Of a stretch of DNA of 13,521 nucleotides, positions 1 through 7,035 are shown one piece after another; within the stretch, counting starts at the first letter, position 1, and each line of letters starts with the position of its first letter. The position numbers and the translations under genes were made by a program. Below the pieces are notes generated by a model. The model searched no databases. It was given only the letters and a program-made list of their open reading frames with translations, and was not told where the DNA came from. Source of the stretch: an uncultured Lachnospiraceae bacterium (lineage in GTDB: Bacteria; Bacillota; Clostridia; Lachnospirales; Lachnospiraceae); NCBI GenBank assembly GCA_946409475.1, contig CAMJWQ010000050.1, positions 1-13,521 of the forward strand, given 5' to 3'.

Positions 1-34
1 TCTGGTCGCGCTTGCTTTCCTTCCGATAAGTTAC

Positions 35-63
35 ATTATAATATATACTTTATTTTTAAGCAA
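35..63 (-). promoter_or_regulatory. Candidate sigma-A promoter firing leftward out of the window
   Basis: On the minus strand TTGCTT (63-58) is followed after exactly 17 nt by TATAAT (40-35). The predicted start is near 28, leaving a short leader that reads GGAAGG before the window ends. This suggests a leftward gene or RNA starting just outside the left edge. The -35 box matches four of six consensus positions and the -10 box is perfect. No gene can be assigned to it from this window. Confidence 0.45.
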
Positions 64-135
64 TCTGTTAATAAACTGTCAATTTGATGAGAGATTTTCT
101 ATATTATTACTTTTCTATTTATTGTCCCCTGTATC

Positions 136-164
136 TTGCACTTTACCCTAATCGATGTTAAAAT
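136..164 (+). promoter_or_regulatory. Candidate sigma-A promoter for the small membrane protein
   Basis: TTGCAC (136-141) lies 17 nt before TAAAAT (159-164). The -10 box carries an extended TGn element at 156-158, which may compensate for the weak -35. The expected start near 171 gives a leader of about 55 nt before the GTG at 225. A short inverted repeat, ATTCCT (184-189) and AGGAAT (201-206), lies in that leader; its role is unknown. Confidence 0.4.
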
Positions 165-224
165 GTAACTTGTCTAAAATCAAATTCCTATGCTGAAAAC
201 AGGAATGACTTAGGAGGGTAAATC

Positions 225-698
225 GTGTCATTATTCTTAACCATATCTCTAATTGTGTTGGCCGTCCTTGTAATTGTACTGGTAGTATTATACATACTGG
301 GAAGAAAAGCACAAAAAAAGCAGGAGCAGCAACAGGCTCAAATTGATGCTGCCGCACAAACAATCTCCATGCTGGTGATTGATAAAAAACGAATGAAGTT
401 AAAGGAATCCGGATTACCGGCCGTCGTAATAGAGCAGACGCCCAAGCTACTCAGGGGGTCAAAGGTTCCCGTTGTAAAGGCAAAAGTAGGTCCCAAAATC
501 ATGACCTTAATATGTGACGAAAAAATATTTGACAACGTACCGGTAAAAAAAGAAGTAAAAGCAGTCGTAAGCGGTATCTACATAACCAGCGTAAAGGGAT
601 TGCGTGGTACTGTCGAGGTACCCAGGAAAAAGAAGGGCTTCTTTAAACGTGCCGTTGAAAAGGCGCAGGAAAAGGCCGGTGCATTGCCAAAGAAATAA
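225..698 (+). CDS. Small single-pass membrane protein, unknown function
   Basis: I do not recognise a named family. The 157-residue product has a hydrophobic segment at about residues 4-25 (Leu/Val/Ile rich) followed by GRKAQKKQ, so the N-terminus is probably outside and the rest in the cytoplasm (positive-inside rule). Residues 30-48 are Gln/Ala-rich and probably helical. Residues 48-130 look beta-rich with many Val/Lys, and the tail from 134 is strongly basic (PRKKKGFFKR, ending LPKK). A GTG start at 225 is supported by TAGGAGGG at 211-218, about 6 nt upstream. The gene stands alone, converges on galU and shares its terminator. The basic cytoplasmic tail could bind nucleic acid, lipid head groups or an acidic partner; this is inference only. 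Confidence 0.8.
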   Translation: MSLFLTISLIVLAVLVIVLVVLYILGRKAQKKQEQQQAQIDAAAQTISMLVIDKKRMKLKESGLPAVVIEQTPKLLRGSKVPVVKAKVGPKIMTLICDEKIFDNVPVKKEVKAVVSGIYITSVKGLRGTVEVPRKKKGFFKRAVEKAQEKAGALPKK

Positions 699-724
699 AT
701 TGTTTAAAGTATAAAGATGATCCG

Positions 725-760
725 TAATAAAATCCTCCGCATATGCGGAGGATTTTATTA
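725..760. terminator. Bidirectional intrinsic terminator between convergent genes
   Basis: A perfect inverted repeat has arms at 725-740 and 745-760 (16 bp each) and an ATAT loop, with a GC-rich core CCTCCGC/GCGGAGG and A/T-rich outer arms that supply a U-tract on either strand. It sits 27 nt after the stop of the rightward membrane protein gene and about 58 nt after the galU stop, so it can end both transcripts. Confidence 0.9.
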
Positions 761-817
761 GTGATTTTTTATAATCTGTTCTTTTTTCTGTCTGCTGCTA
801 TTGCTCTTTCCTATATT

Positions 818-1708
818 TTACTCATAATCCAGCATTTCATCCATATTATCATGAAGTGCCTGCAGGTAATCAAACATTTCCGTCTTTAACTCTTCATTTC
901 TCAGAGCGAATTCAATATTTGCCTGTATAAAACCTGATTTGGTCCCCACGTCATAGCGATGTCCTTTAAATTCATAGGCATACATAGCTTCTTCTTTCGC
1001 CATTCTTTTTAAAGCGTCCGTCAGCTGGATTTCGCCGCCGGTACCTGCATCCTGAGTCTCCAGATATCGAAATACCGTTGGTGTAATGATATACCTGCCC
1101 AAAATGGCAACATTGGAAGGCGCTTTATCCACGGGAGGCTTTTCTACTAAATTCTTTACCTTATAAACTCTATTATCTATAGGTTTACTGTCTACGATTC
1201 CATATTTATTGACTACTTCTTTCGGAACTCTCTGCACTCCCAGAACGGAGGTCTTATATTCGTCATAGATCTCCAGCATTTGACCTAAGCAGGGCTGTCT
1301 GGATACCACTATATCATCACCCAATAGTACGGCAAAGGGTTCATCTCCTATAAAATGCTTTGCTGTCAAAATAGCATGTCCCAACCCTCTCGGTTCTTTT
1401 TGCCTGATATAATGAATATTGGCAATCTCCGAAATATTACGTACCATCTCCAGTACTTCCTGCTTATTTGACTTTTCCAGTTCCAGCTCAAGCTCAATGG
1501 AACGGTCAAAATGATCCTCAATGGATCTTTTATTTCTTCCCGTTACGATAATAATATCATGAATACCCGCCGCAACGGCTTCTTCGATGATATATTGTAT
1601 GGTCGGCTTATCTACAATAGCAAGCATTTCTTTTGGCTGTGCCTTCGTTGCAGGTAAAAATCTGGTCCCCAGTCCTGCTGCCGGTATGATCGCTTTTCTT
1701 ACTTTCAT
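818..1708 (-). CDS. galU: UTP--glucose-1-phosphate uridylyltransferase (GalU)
   Basis: This cytoplasmic enzyme makes UDP-glucose from UTP and glucose-1-phosphate for polysaccharide, glycolipid and galactose metabolism. The 296-residue length is normal for bacterial GalU. Visible motifs are the nucleotide-binding loop PAAGLGTRFLP (9-19) with PKEML (25-29), RQKEPRGLGHA (102-112), the metal-binding GDD (130-132), VEKP (188-191), GGEIQLTDAL (224-233) and YDVGTKSGF (252-260). The ATG at 1708 is preceded by AGGGGG with 5 nt spacing. It is the last gene of the leftward string, 40 nt after the DUF1934 gene, and ends at the shared palindromic terminator. No polysaccharide-synthesis genes adjoin it; the sugar-related candidate in the window is the FAD oxidoreductase about 10 kb away. 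A close alternative would be another nucleotidyltransferase of the GalU/RfbA superfamily, but all the GalU motifs fit. Confidence 0.97.
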   Translation of the reverse strand: MKVRKAIIPAAGLGTRFLPATKAQPKEMLAIVDKPTIQYIIEEAVAAGIHDIIIVTGRNKRSIEDHFDRSIELELELEKSNKQEVLEMVRNISEIANIHYIRQKEPRGLGHAILTAKHFIGDEPFAVLLGDDIVVSRQPCLGQMLEIYDEYKTSVLGVQRVPKEVVNKYGIVDSKPIDNRVYKVKNLVEKPPVDKAPSNVAILGRYIITPTVFRYLETQDAGTGGEIQLTDALKRMAKEEAMYAYEFKGHRYDVGTKSGFIQANIEFALRNEELKTEMFDYLQALHDNMDEMLDYE

Positions 1709-1748
1709 AGTATCCCCCTTTTATCTTTTCGATGCCGATGTCATCCGC

Positions 1749-2201
1749 TTATCCCGGAAGGATAGCCGGCTGCCCATTCTTCCCCCGTATGTGAATATTA
1801 ATCTTACAATCTGCCAAAAATTCATAATTGACCTCTAAAGCATAATCAACATTTACGGCAATCTGATCCCGGGATTCATCAACTGTAATTTTTTTCGTAT
1901 TGATTCCTATCAAAATATTTCCGTAGGGTGTATTATAATAAGTCATGTTTTTTTTGTTTTCTTCAAAAACCATATGTACATTAACAAAACCTTTTTTCAT
2001 TAAGTCTATCATTTTGTTTTGAATTTTTATGGTGTTTTTCGTTATTTGCTCAGTTGCCTCATATACTTCGTTATATAATACATAATGTTTATTATTCTGC
2101 TTATAATACTCTCCCGGTGTAATCACCTCAAGTTGTTCTCCGTCCATAACGCCGTCAAATTGAAGTCCTGTAATCGATAGTAAAACATCTTTTGTCATCA
2201 T
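1749..2201 (-). CDS. DUF1934 family protein (YwiB-like, calycin-type beta barrel)
   Basis: The 150-residue product matches the DUF1934/YwiB family, small soluble proteins predicted to form a lipocalin-like beta barrel, with no established function. Supporting features are the opening KDVLLSITGLQ, ITPGEYYKQNNKHYVLYNE (around 28-46), the repeated beta strands with MVFEENKKNMTYYNTPYG (around 77-94), IGINTKKI, and a closing ALEVNYEF...INIHIRG. There is no signal peptide or membrane segment. Two adjacent ATG codons (2201 and 2198) follow AGGTGA at 3 and 6 nt; either could be used, and the outer one is listed. It lies 72 nt after spoIIR and 40 nt before galU on the same strand. No role can be deduced from the context. 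Confidence 0.85.
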   Translation of the reverse strand: MMTKDVLLSITGLQFDGVMDGEQLEVITPGEYYKQNNKHYVLYNEVYEATEQITKNTIKIQNKMIDLMKKGFVNVHMVFEENKKNMTYYNTPYGNILIGINTKKITVDESRDQIAVNVDYALEVNYEFLADCKINIHIRGKNGQPAILPG

Positions 2202-2273
2202 TCTTCACCTAATCAGCTTGCCTTCCTATCTTTTTTGAAACCGCCGCTACTTTATATTGTACCTGTATCTGCT

Positions 2274-2912
2274 TTATTTATCAACCAATGACCGTAAAGT
2301 TTCTAAAATTTTAAATTTAATTTTATATTTTCCTTCTGAAATACAGCTAATGGCATCAAATTCTTCCTCTGTTAAAATATCCTTCAGTAATTCTGCCTTT
2401 TGTTCGTCCACTATGGCATAGGTACCTTCAACAAAGCACAGATTGGGGTACATAATGCACCACCAGTTTTTACCCTCCGCCTTACCTATCTCCAGCCGTA
2501 AGGCTTCGTATTCTCCGGCGGGGAAAATATAGTCCCCATATTTTTTGACAGGATAGTAACAAGTGGTTAAATAGGCCTTCACCTTTTCGCTATGTCCTTC
2601 TTCTTTTAATACCTGTTCTGCCTGCTCCTCAATTTTTCCCAGATTAGTGTTTATTATATTTCTGGTTTCTTCCTTGCTTTCGGCACCCTGTAACAGCTCG
2701 CTTAAACAGGTAACAACATGATCCTTTACCTGTAGCTTCAGACTCTGGTCTTCCTCACTGTCACTGTTTGCTATTACATGAAAGCGGATGATTTCCCTGG
2801 CAATGCCTTTTTGTACGGACTCTTCTTTCGTTTTCTCATTCGTAATGATAAATGATCCCGTAAATCCAATGATAACGGATAAAAGGGAAGCAATAATTCT
2901 CTGATATACCAT
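2274..2912 (-). CDS. spoIIR: Stage II sporulation protein R (SpoIIR)
   Basis: SpoIIR is the forespore signalling protein that is exported to the intermembrane space and triggers SpoIIGA to process pro-sigma-E in the mother cell. The 212-residue protein has an N-terminal signal/anchor at about 5-24, then the SpoIIR signature IRFHVIANSDSEEDQ (42-56), KLQVKD (59-64), GDYIFPAGEYEALR (126-139) and KNWWCIMYPNLCFVE (148-162). The ATG at 2912 lies 11 nt after GGAGGT; a second ATG at 2920 is out of frame and too close to the ribosome binding site. In Bacillus the gene is under sigma-F. I could not find a convincing sigma-F promoter in the 55-nt gap after the GntR gene, so both read-through and an internal promoter remain possible. 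Confidence 0.96.
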   Translation of the reverse strand: MVYQRIIASLLSVIIGFTGSFIITNEKTKEESVQKGIAREIIRFHVIANSDSEEDQSLKLQVKDHVVTCLSELLQGAESKEETRNIINTNLGKIEEQAEQVLKEEGHSEKVKAYLTTCYYPVKKYGDYIFPAGEYEALRLEIGKAEGKNWWCIMYPNLCFVEGTYAIVDEQKAELLKDILTEEEFDAISCISEGKYKIKFKILETLRSLVDK

Positions 2913-2967
2913 AATTCCATACTACCTCCAAATAGTTATATCAGAGTCTTATCCAATTTTATATTTT

Positions 2968-3630
2968 TTATTCCTTTATAGAGCGAAGAATGCTTTCTTC
3001 CTGATTATTGATATGGATTGAGACACTATTTACCGCACTTTCAATATCTCTCCTCCGTATTGCTTCTAAAATAGCCTCGTGTTCTTTTACGATCTTGCCA
3101 TGGTATTTTTCTTCCTTAATGTACTCAAGGCGATAGCGGTACATCTGCTCCCCTAAATTATGAATAATATGAATCAGCCTTTGGTTATTGGTGACTTCAA
3201 AAATAATATTATGAAAATGCACATCCGCTTCGGTGATTTTTGTTACGTTTCTGGTCTGCACCACCTTTTGAAAGTCCTCCAGGGCTTCTCTAAGCTCCTC
3301 CACCTTATCATCGGTAATTCTTTTACAGGCAAGGCATACCGCCAGTTCTTCCAGGGCCTTCCGTACCTCCAATACATCCCTCATGCTTTTTTCGGTGATT
3401 TTAGCTACCTCAGCACCCTTTCTTGGTACCATGATAACCAGGCCTTCCAGCTCCAGCTTACGTATCGCTTCTCTTATGGGTGTTCTGCTTACACCCAGGC
3501 GGTTTGCCAGATGTATTTCCATCAGGCGCTCCCCCGGTTTTAATTCTCCTGTTAAAATAGCTTGTCTTAATGTATTAAATACCACATCCCTTAAGGGAAG
3601 GTATTCGTTAACCTCAACCTTAAAATCCAT
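2968..3630 (-). CDS. GntR-family transcriptional regulator with FCD domain
   Basis: This is a DNA-binding repressor or activator of the FadR subfamily. The winged helix-turn-helix spans about residues 10-75, with LANRLGVSRTPIREAIRKLE (41-60) as the recognition region and RKGAEV as the wing. The C-terminal all-helical FCD ligand domain (about 82-215) keeps the likely metal/ligand residues Asp136 and His140 (DVHFH), His184 (KEHEAI) and His206 (SIHI), suggesting a metal-dependent carboxylate ligand, as known for this family. The ATG at 3630 follows an AGGAGG that forms the last two sense codons of ispE, so translation is probably coupled to ispE. Length (220) is normal. The ligand and targets cannot be named from the sequence; no catabolic genes adjoin it. 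Confidence 0.93.
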   Translation of the reverse strand: MDFKVEVNEYLPLRDVVFNTLRQAILTGELKPGERLMEIHLANRLGVSRTPIREAIRKLELEGLVIMVPRKGAEVAKITEKSMRDVLEVRKALEELAVCLACKRITDDKVEELREALEDFQKVVQTRNVTKITEADVHFHNIIFEVTNNQRLIHIIHNLGEQMYRYRLEYIKEEKYHGKIVKEHEAILEAIRRRDIESAVNSVSIHINNQEESILRSIKE

Positions 3631-3634
3631 TACT

Positions 3635-4510
3635 CTACCTCCTTTTATTTTGAAATGCTTCCGTTATAAATAATTGCTTTGCCAAATATTGGTCTTTTAA
3701 TTGATAATAGGCTTTTTTCGCCGTATTTTCCTGTAAAAATATACCAAAAACCGTAGGGCCGCTGCCGCTCATTATAGCATTAACCGCTCCTTTTTCCTTC
3801 ATTAGATTTTTAATATCTTCAATAATGGGATAATGCTTAACCGTTACCGTCTCCAGTACATTTTCCATCCTTCCGGCAATCTCCGTAATATTGCCTTTTT
3901 TCAGGCTTTCTATGATACCGTCAATATCAGGATGATTTTCTATATTCTCTAATTTTAAGTTTTCGTATACAAATTTTGTGGAAACATTAATTCCCGGTTT
4001 TGCGACTACCAGATAACATTTAGGAAGATTCGGGAGGGGTGTAATCTTTTCCCCTATACCTTCTGCCAGTGCGGTGCCCCTTTTTATGCAAAACGGTACA
4101 TCTGCTCCTATTTTTTCTCCCCTTAACATAAGTTCCTCTTCCGTCAGCCTTAATTTTAAGAGCTTATTCAAGCCATATAAAACGCCAGCGGCATCACTGC
4201 TGCCTCCCGCTAATCCGGCAGCAACGGGAATATGCTTTTCCAGCATTATATAAATTCCATTTTCGCAAGGGAATTCTTCCATTAATAGATTAGCTGCTTT
4301 ATAAACCAGATTATTTTCATTGACCGGAAGGTAGGGTAAATTAGTAGATACACGAATACCGGGGGTTTTTACAATTTTGATTGTAATGCGGTCAAATATA
4401 TTAACGGACTGCATGACCATACGGACCTTATGATAACCGTCTTCTCTCTTTCCGGTTACATCCAGGCCAAGATTAATTTTAGCCATAGCCTTTAGCTTAA
4501 TCTGCTTCAT
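3635..4510 (-). CDS. ispE: 4-diphosphocytidyl-2-C-methyl-D-erythritol kinase (IspE)
   Basis: This ATP-dependent kinase of the non-mevalonate (MEP) isoprenoid pathway phosphorylates CDP-methylerythritol in the cytoplasm. GHMP-kinase features are clear: the N-terminal AKINLGLDVTGKREDGYH (10-27) with catalytic Lys11, the glycine-rich ATP loop PVAAGLAGGSSDAAG (95-109), GADVPF with catalytic Asp137, and the C-terminal IMSGSGPTVFG (246-256). Length (291) is typical. The ATG at 4510 follows AGGAGA with about 5 nt spacing. The final codons AGG AGG encode Arg-Arg and also serve as the ribosome binding site of the GntR gene, whose ATG begins 4 nt after the ispE stop. It is the first gene of the leftward string, behind a sigma-A-like promoter. 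Confidence 0.97.
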   Translation of the reverse strand: MKQIKLKAMAKINLGLDVTGKREDGYHKVRMVMQSVNIFDRITIKIVKTPGIRVSTNLPYLPVNENNLVYKAANLLMEEFPCENGIYIMLEKHIPVAAGLAGGSSDAAGVLYGLNKLLKLRLTEEELMLRGEKIGADVPFCIKRGTALAEGIGEKITPLPNLPKCYLVVAKPGINVSTKFVYENLKLENIENHPDIDGIIESLKKGNITEIAGRMENVLETVTVKHYPIIEDIKNLMKEKGAVNAIMSGSGPTVFGIFLQENTAKKAYYQLKDQYLAKQLFITEAFQNKRR

Positions 4511-4550
4511 TATAATCTCCTTTGTATTTTGTATACACTTCTAGGTATTA

Positions 4551-4578
4551 ATTATAAACCATTGTTATGAAAAATCAA
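4551..4578 (-). promoter_or_regulatory. Candidate sigma-A promoter for ispE and the downstream string
   Basis: On the minus strand TTGATT (4578-4573) is followed after 16 nt by a perfect TATAAT (4556-4551). The start would fall near 4544, giving a leader of about 34 nt to the ispE ATG. The next three gene gaps (4, 55 and 72 nt) contain no visible terminator, so this promoter could serve all genes down to galU. Confidence 0.55.
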
Positions 4579-4698
4579 TAGAAACTTGTGACTTCTGTTT
4601 ATAAATTCTTTCGTTATTCCGATATATATAGCAGAAGCAGAAAATATTTATGGAAACAGTAAACAAGGATGTTGCATGAATTGTACAGGGAGGTTTTT

Positions 4699-5298
4699 AT
4701 GAATATCTCATCAATTACCCATATTTATTCCGAAGCCGGTGCGGCAAATCTAAATTCCGGAAAAAACAGCACTGAAAAAAAAACAAGTACAAAAGCCCAG
4801 GCAGAAACGGGAGTTATCTATGAATCATCTGCCGAAGCTAAGAAAGCAGAGCAGACAACCGCCGACAGGCAGGCTATTATATCGCAATTGAAAGAGGATG
4901 CGGAAAAAAGAAGTACACAGCTTATGAATTTAGTTAAGGATATGTTTACAAAACAAGGAAAAGTTTTCAATACCGCGAATGCTATCTGGTCCATTCTGGC
5001 TTCCGGTGATTTTACCGTGGATCCGGAAATAAAGAAACAGGCGCAGGAGGATATTGCTGCCGGCGGGTATTGGGGTGTGGAACAGACCTCCGACCGGATT
5101 TTCAAATTTGCGGAGGTATTAGCGGGAGGCAGCCCTGAGTCAATGGAAAAAATGCGGAACGCATTTCAAAAGGGATATGATCAGGCGGCAGGAACCTGGG
5201 GAAGGGATCTGCCCGATTTATGTAAAGATACTTACGATGCCGTTATGGACAGGTTTGCTAAATGGTCCGAAGAGCACACCGTAGCACAGGAATTATAG
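4699..5298 (+). CDS. Soluble protein of unknown function, conserved-looking
   Basis: I recognise the type as a hypothetical protein common in Clostridia, but no function is known to me. From the ATG at 4699 it has 199 residues. Residues 1-55 are Ser/Thr/Lys/Ala-rich and probably disordered (MNISSITHIYSEAG start, no signal peptide or membrane segment). Residues 56-95 are probably helical (LKEDAEKRSTQLMNLVKDMF), and the C-terminal part carries TVDPEIKKQAQEDIAAGGYW (106-125), GVEQTSDRIFKFAEVLAGG (126-144) and GTWGRDLPDLCKDTYDAV (165-182). This start is preferred because AGGGAGG lies 5 nt upstream; an in-frame ATG at 4669 has no ribosome binding site. It is monocistronic, divergent from ispE, with a stem-loop just after the stop. 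A distant relation to DUF5610-type domains is possible but unproven. Confidence 0.85.
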   Translation: MNISSITHIYSEAGAANLNSGKNSTEKKTSTKAQAETGVIYESSAEAKKAEQTTADRQAIISQLKEDAEKRSTQLMNLVKDMFTKQGKVFNTANAIWSILASGDFTVDPEIKKQAQEDIAAGGYWGVEQTSDRIFKFAEVLAGGSPESMEKMRNAFQKGYDQAAGTWGRDLPDLCKDTYDAVMDRFAKWSEEHTVAQEL

Positions 5299-5335
5299 TT
5301 TCCGCAAACAGAGCTTCGGACAATCTGAGCCTTAT

Positions 5336-5370
5336 GCAAGCGCTGAGCCGGGAAGACTCAGCGTTTGCTT
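5336..5370 (+). terminator. Stem-loop terminator between convergent genes
   Basis: A 12-bp stem with one G-T pair (5336-5347 with 5357-5368) encloses a 9-nt loop and is followed by CTTT on the plus strand. It starts 37 nt after the stop of the 199-residue protein gene and abuts the stop codon of the leftward SipL-like gene, so it may work on both strands. The T-tract is short, which lowers confidence. Confidence 0.6.
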
Positions 5371-6938
5371 TAAAAAATAGAATCCATTGATTTTACTATC
5401 AGTAACTTATCTCCCGGTTTTACTTCGGCAGACGGTAAATCATTTAAATCCATAAGCTGCTTTATGGGTACATAATATTTCTTTCCTATTTTCCACAGTG
5501 TCTCTCCCGGTGCGACGATATATCCAACCATTCCGGGAAGCTCCTGCAGTTTCTGAATATCCAGATCCGATAACCGGATATCCGTAATCTTATTCTTCTC
5601 CATGCCCTTTAAAACAAATACCTGTAACCCTACCAACGCTTTTACTTCCACTTCTTCGCTGTCTATCATAACCGTTGTAATCTGCTCCACGGAAGGCTTT
5701 ACAAAATATACACAGCTGCTGTCGATTCCCGGTACATCAATCATCTGGTTAAAGGGAAGGCTGCCCTTTACGGAATAAAAGGGTATATTATCGTCTGCCG
5801 TCACATAAAGAATACGTACCTCGATAATTCCTTCCACAGAGATTCCGTTTTCTACCATATTCACTTCATCTAATTTTACACTTGCTTCACTGTTACAGAT
5901 CTGCAGAATTCTTGCCTGGGAATTTTTAATACGGATACGGTCATTGACCCGGCATTTGGAATTGTTTCTGACAAGAAGAGATTGAAATAAGCCCTGCTGT
6001 GTTACTGTCTCCACTTCCTTTGATACACTGTAGACATCTGACAGCATCTCTACCTTTTCTTCCTCGTACAATTTAATATTTAAATCCAATACCGCATCTA
6101 CATTTACCACTCTCTGCTCTCCGTCATAATCCGGTTTGATTTCCAGATCCTTCTGGGAAACCGTAACCTCGATATCCGGTACCATCGTGCTTTCACAGCC
6201 GCTGCAATCGACAGACTCTGTAAAAGGAATTGTTTTTTCAAACCATTGCAGCCTTCTTTCTTCTCCTTCCGCCTCATAAAGGAAAAAGACATGCAATTCT
6301 CCCGTAATGGTGATTTTCTGATCCATCAGTTTCGTGTCTATAATGTTAACCGTAACGCTATCCCACATGATATCAAAAATATTAGGCATATTACTGGGAA
6401 TTTCTATTTCTTCCTTTAGCCGGAGGATATCCTTCTTCATAACGGACATAGCCACAATCTCCATGGAATCCTTACAATATTCAATAGGCTCTTCGCTATG
6501 AATTTCAACGGGTGTTTCTTCATCATACAGCTCTTCAACGGATACCATGAGGGTCAGTATCGTCTGAATGCTTAACTTTCTGGAATTGATGATGCCTGTG
6601 GTCAAATCCTCAATATCCCAGCGTAAAACAACGCTGTCTCCGGGATCTATGCCTTCTACCCGTACCACTTCCTCAAAGGGTATACTGCCTTGAATACTAT
6701 GTACACTTTTTTCAACCATATCACTGATATAAAGTACTTTAAAGACCAATTGTCCTTTTATCATAACCATATCCTCAGAAGGCTTTACTTCATCAACTTT
6801 AATTTCTCCCTTATCTAAGATGATTCTGCCTACATCCGGTTTGCTATCCGGTATATTATAATCATCCTCTAATGTGATTTGTGATACGGCTTTGCTTTTT
6901 TGTCTATGCATATGGACATTTTTTTTAACAAGCTCCAA
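5370..6938 (-). CDS. sipL: SipL-like spore coat morphogenetic protein (SPOCS repeats plus LysM)
   Basis: The protein has three tandem SPOCS/DUF3794 units and a C-terminal LysM domain. This is the architecture of Clostridioides difficile SipL, which anchors the spore coat by binding SpoIVA through its LysM. The repeated core strand is visible as KGQLVFKVLY (61-70), TGELHVFFLY (212-221) and EGIIEVRILY (369-378), about 150-157 residues apart. The LysM spans about 472-516: YIVAPGETLWKIGKKYYVP, then LNDL and VKPGDKLLIV, with Trp482 at the position of the functionally important LysM tryptophan. Length is 522, close to SipL. It starts with TTG at 6938, supported by AGGAGG 8 nt upstream; the next ATG, at codon 10, has no such site. 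There is no signal peptide, as expected for a mother-cell cytosolic coat protein. It is a single gene with a weak sigma-E-like promoter. Confidence 0.85.
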   Translation of the reverse strand: MELVKKNVHMHRQKSKAVSQITLEDDYNIPDSKPDVGRIILDKGEIKVDEVKPSEDMVMIKGQLVFKVLYISDMVEKSVHSIQGSIPFEEVVRVEGIDPGDSVVLRWDIEDLTTGIINSRKLSIQTILTLMVSVEELYDEETPVEIHSEEPIEYCKDSMEIVAMSVMKKDILRLKEEIEIPSNMPNIFDIMWDSVTVNIIDTKLMDQKITITGELHVFFLYEAEGEERRLQWFEKTIPFTESVDCSGCESTMVPDIEVTVSQKDLEIKPDYDGEQRVVNVDAVLDLNIKLYEEEKVEMLSDVYSVSKEVETVTQQGLFQSLLVRNNSKCRVNDRIRIKNSQARILQICNSEASVKLDEVNMVENGISVEGIIEVRILYVTADDNIPFYSVKGSLPFNQMIDVPGIDSSCVYFVKPSVEQITTVMIDSEEVEVKALVGLQVFVLKGMEKNKITDIRLSDLDIQKLQELPGMVGYIVAPGETLWKIGKKYYVPIKQLMDLNDLPSAEVKPGDKLLIVKSMDSIF

Positions 6939-6972
6939 TTAAAACCCCTCCTAGGCTGTATTTCTTCTATTC

Positions 6973-7001
6973 ATTCTATTCCTGTACCACGAAATTTATG
7001 T
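6973..7001 (-). promoter_or_regulatory. Weak candidate sigma-E promoter for the SipL-like gene
   Basis: On the minus strand ACATAAAT (7001-6994) and AATAGAAT (6980-6973) are separated by 13 nt. The second resembles the sigma-E -10 CATACAAT at six of eight positions; the first is a poor match to the -35. The start near 6965 would leave a leader of about 27 nt. It overlaps a 9-bp inverted repeat (6977-6985 with 7010-7018, 24-nt loop) of unknown meaning. Confidence 0.25.
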
Positions 7002-7035
7002 ATTAATAAACAGGAATAAATGCAAGAAAGTAAGG

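Noticed and set aside
35..224. A structured RNA or riboswitch in the left intergenic region
   Set aside because: Only promoter-like boxes and one short 6-bp inverted repeat are seen; no known RNA motif is recognisable.
3160..3543. Rightward 127-codon open frame opposite the GntR gene
   Set aside because: It is antisense to a well-conserved gene, has no ribosome binding site and no recognisable protein features.
4602..4625. Sigma-D (flagellar) like promoter: TAAA followed by TCCGATAT upstream of the 199-residue protein gene
   Set aside because: The spacer is only 12 nt, while sigma-D promoters need about 15, so the similarity is probably chance.
6977..7018. Inverted repeat of 9 bp after the DUF4097 gene, as a terminator
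   Set aside because: The 24-nt loop and absence of a following T-tract make it unlikely to terminate transcription; kept only as a remark at the SipL-like promoter.
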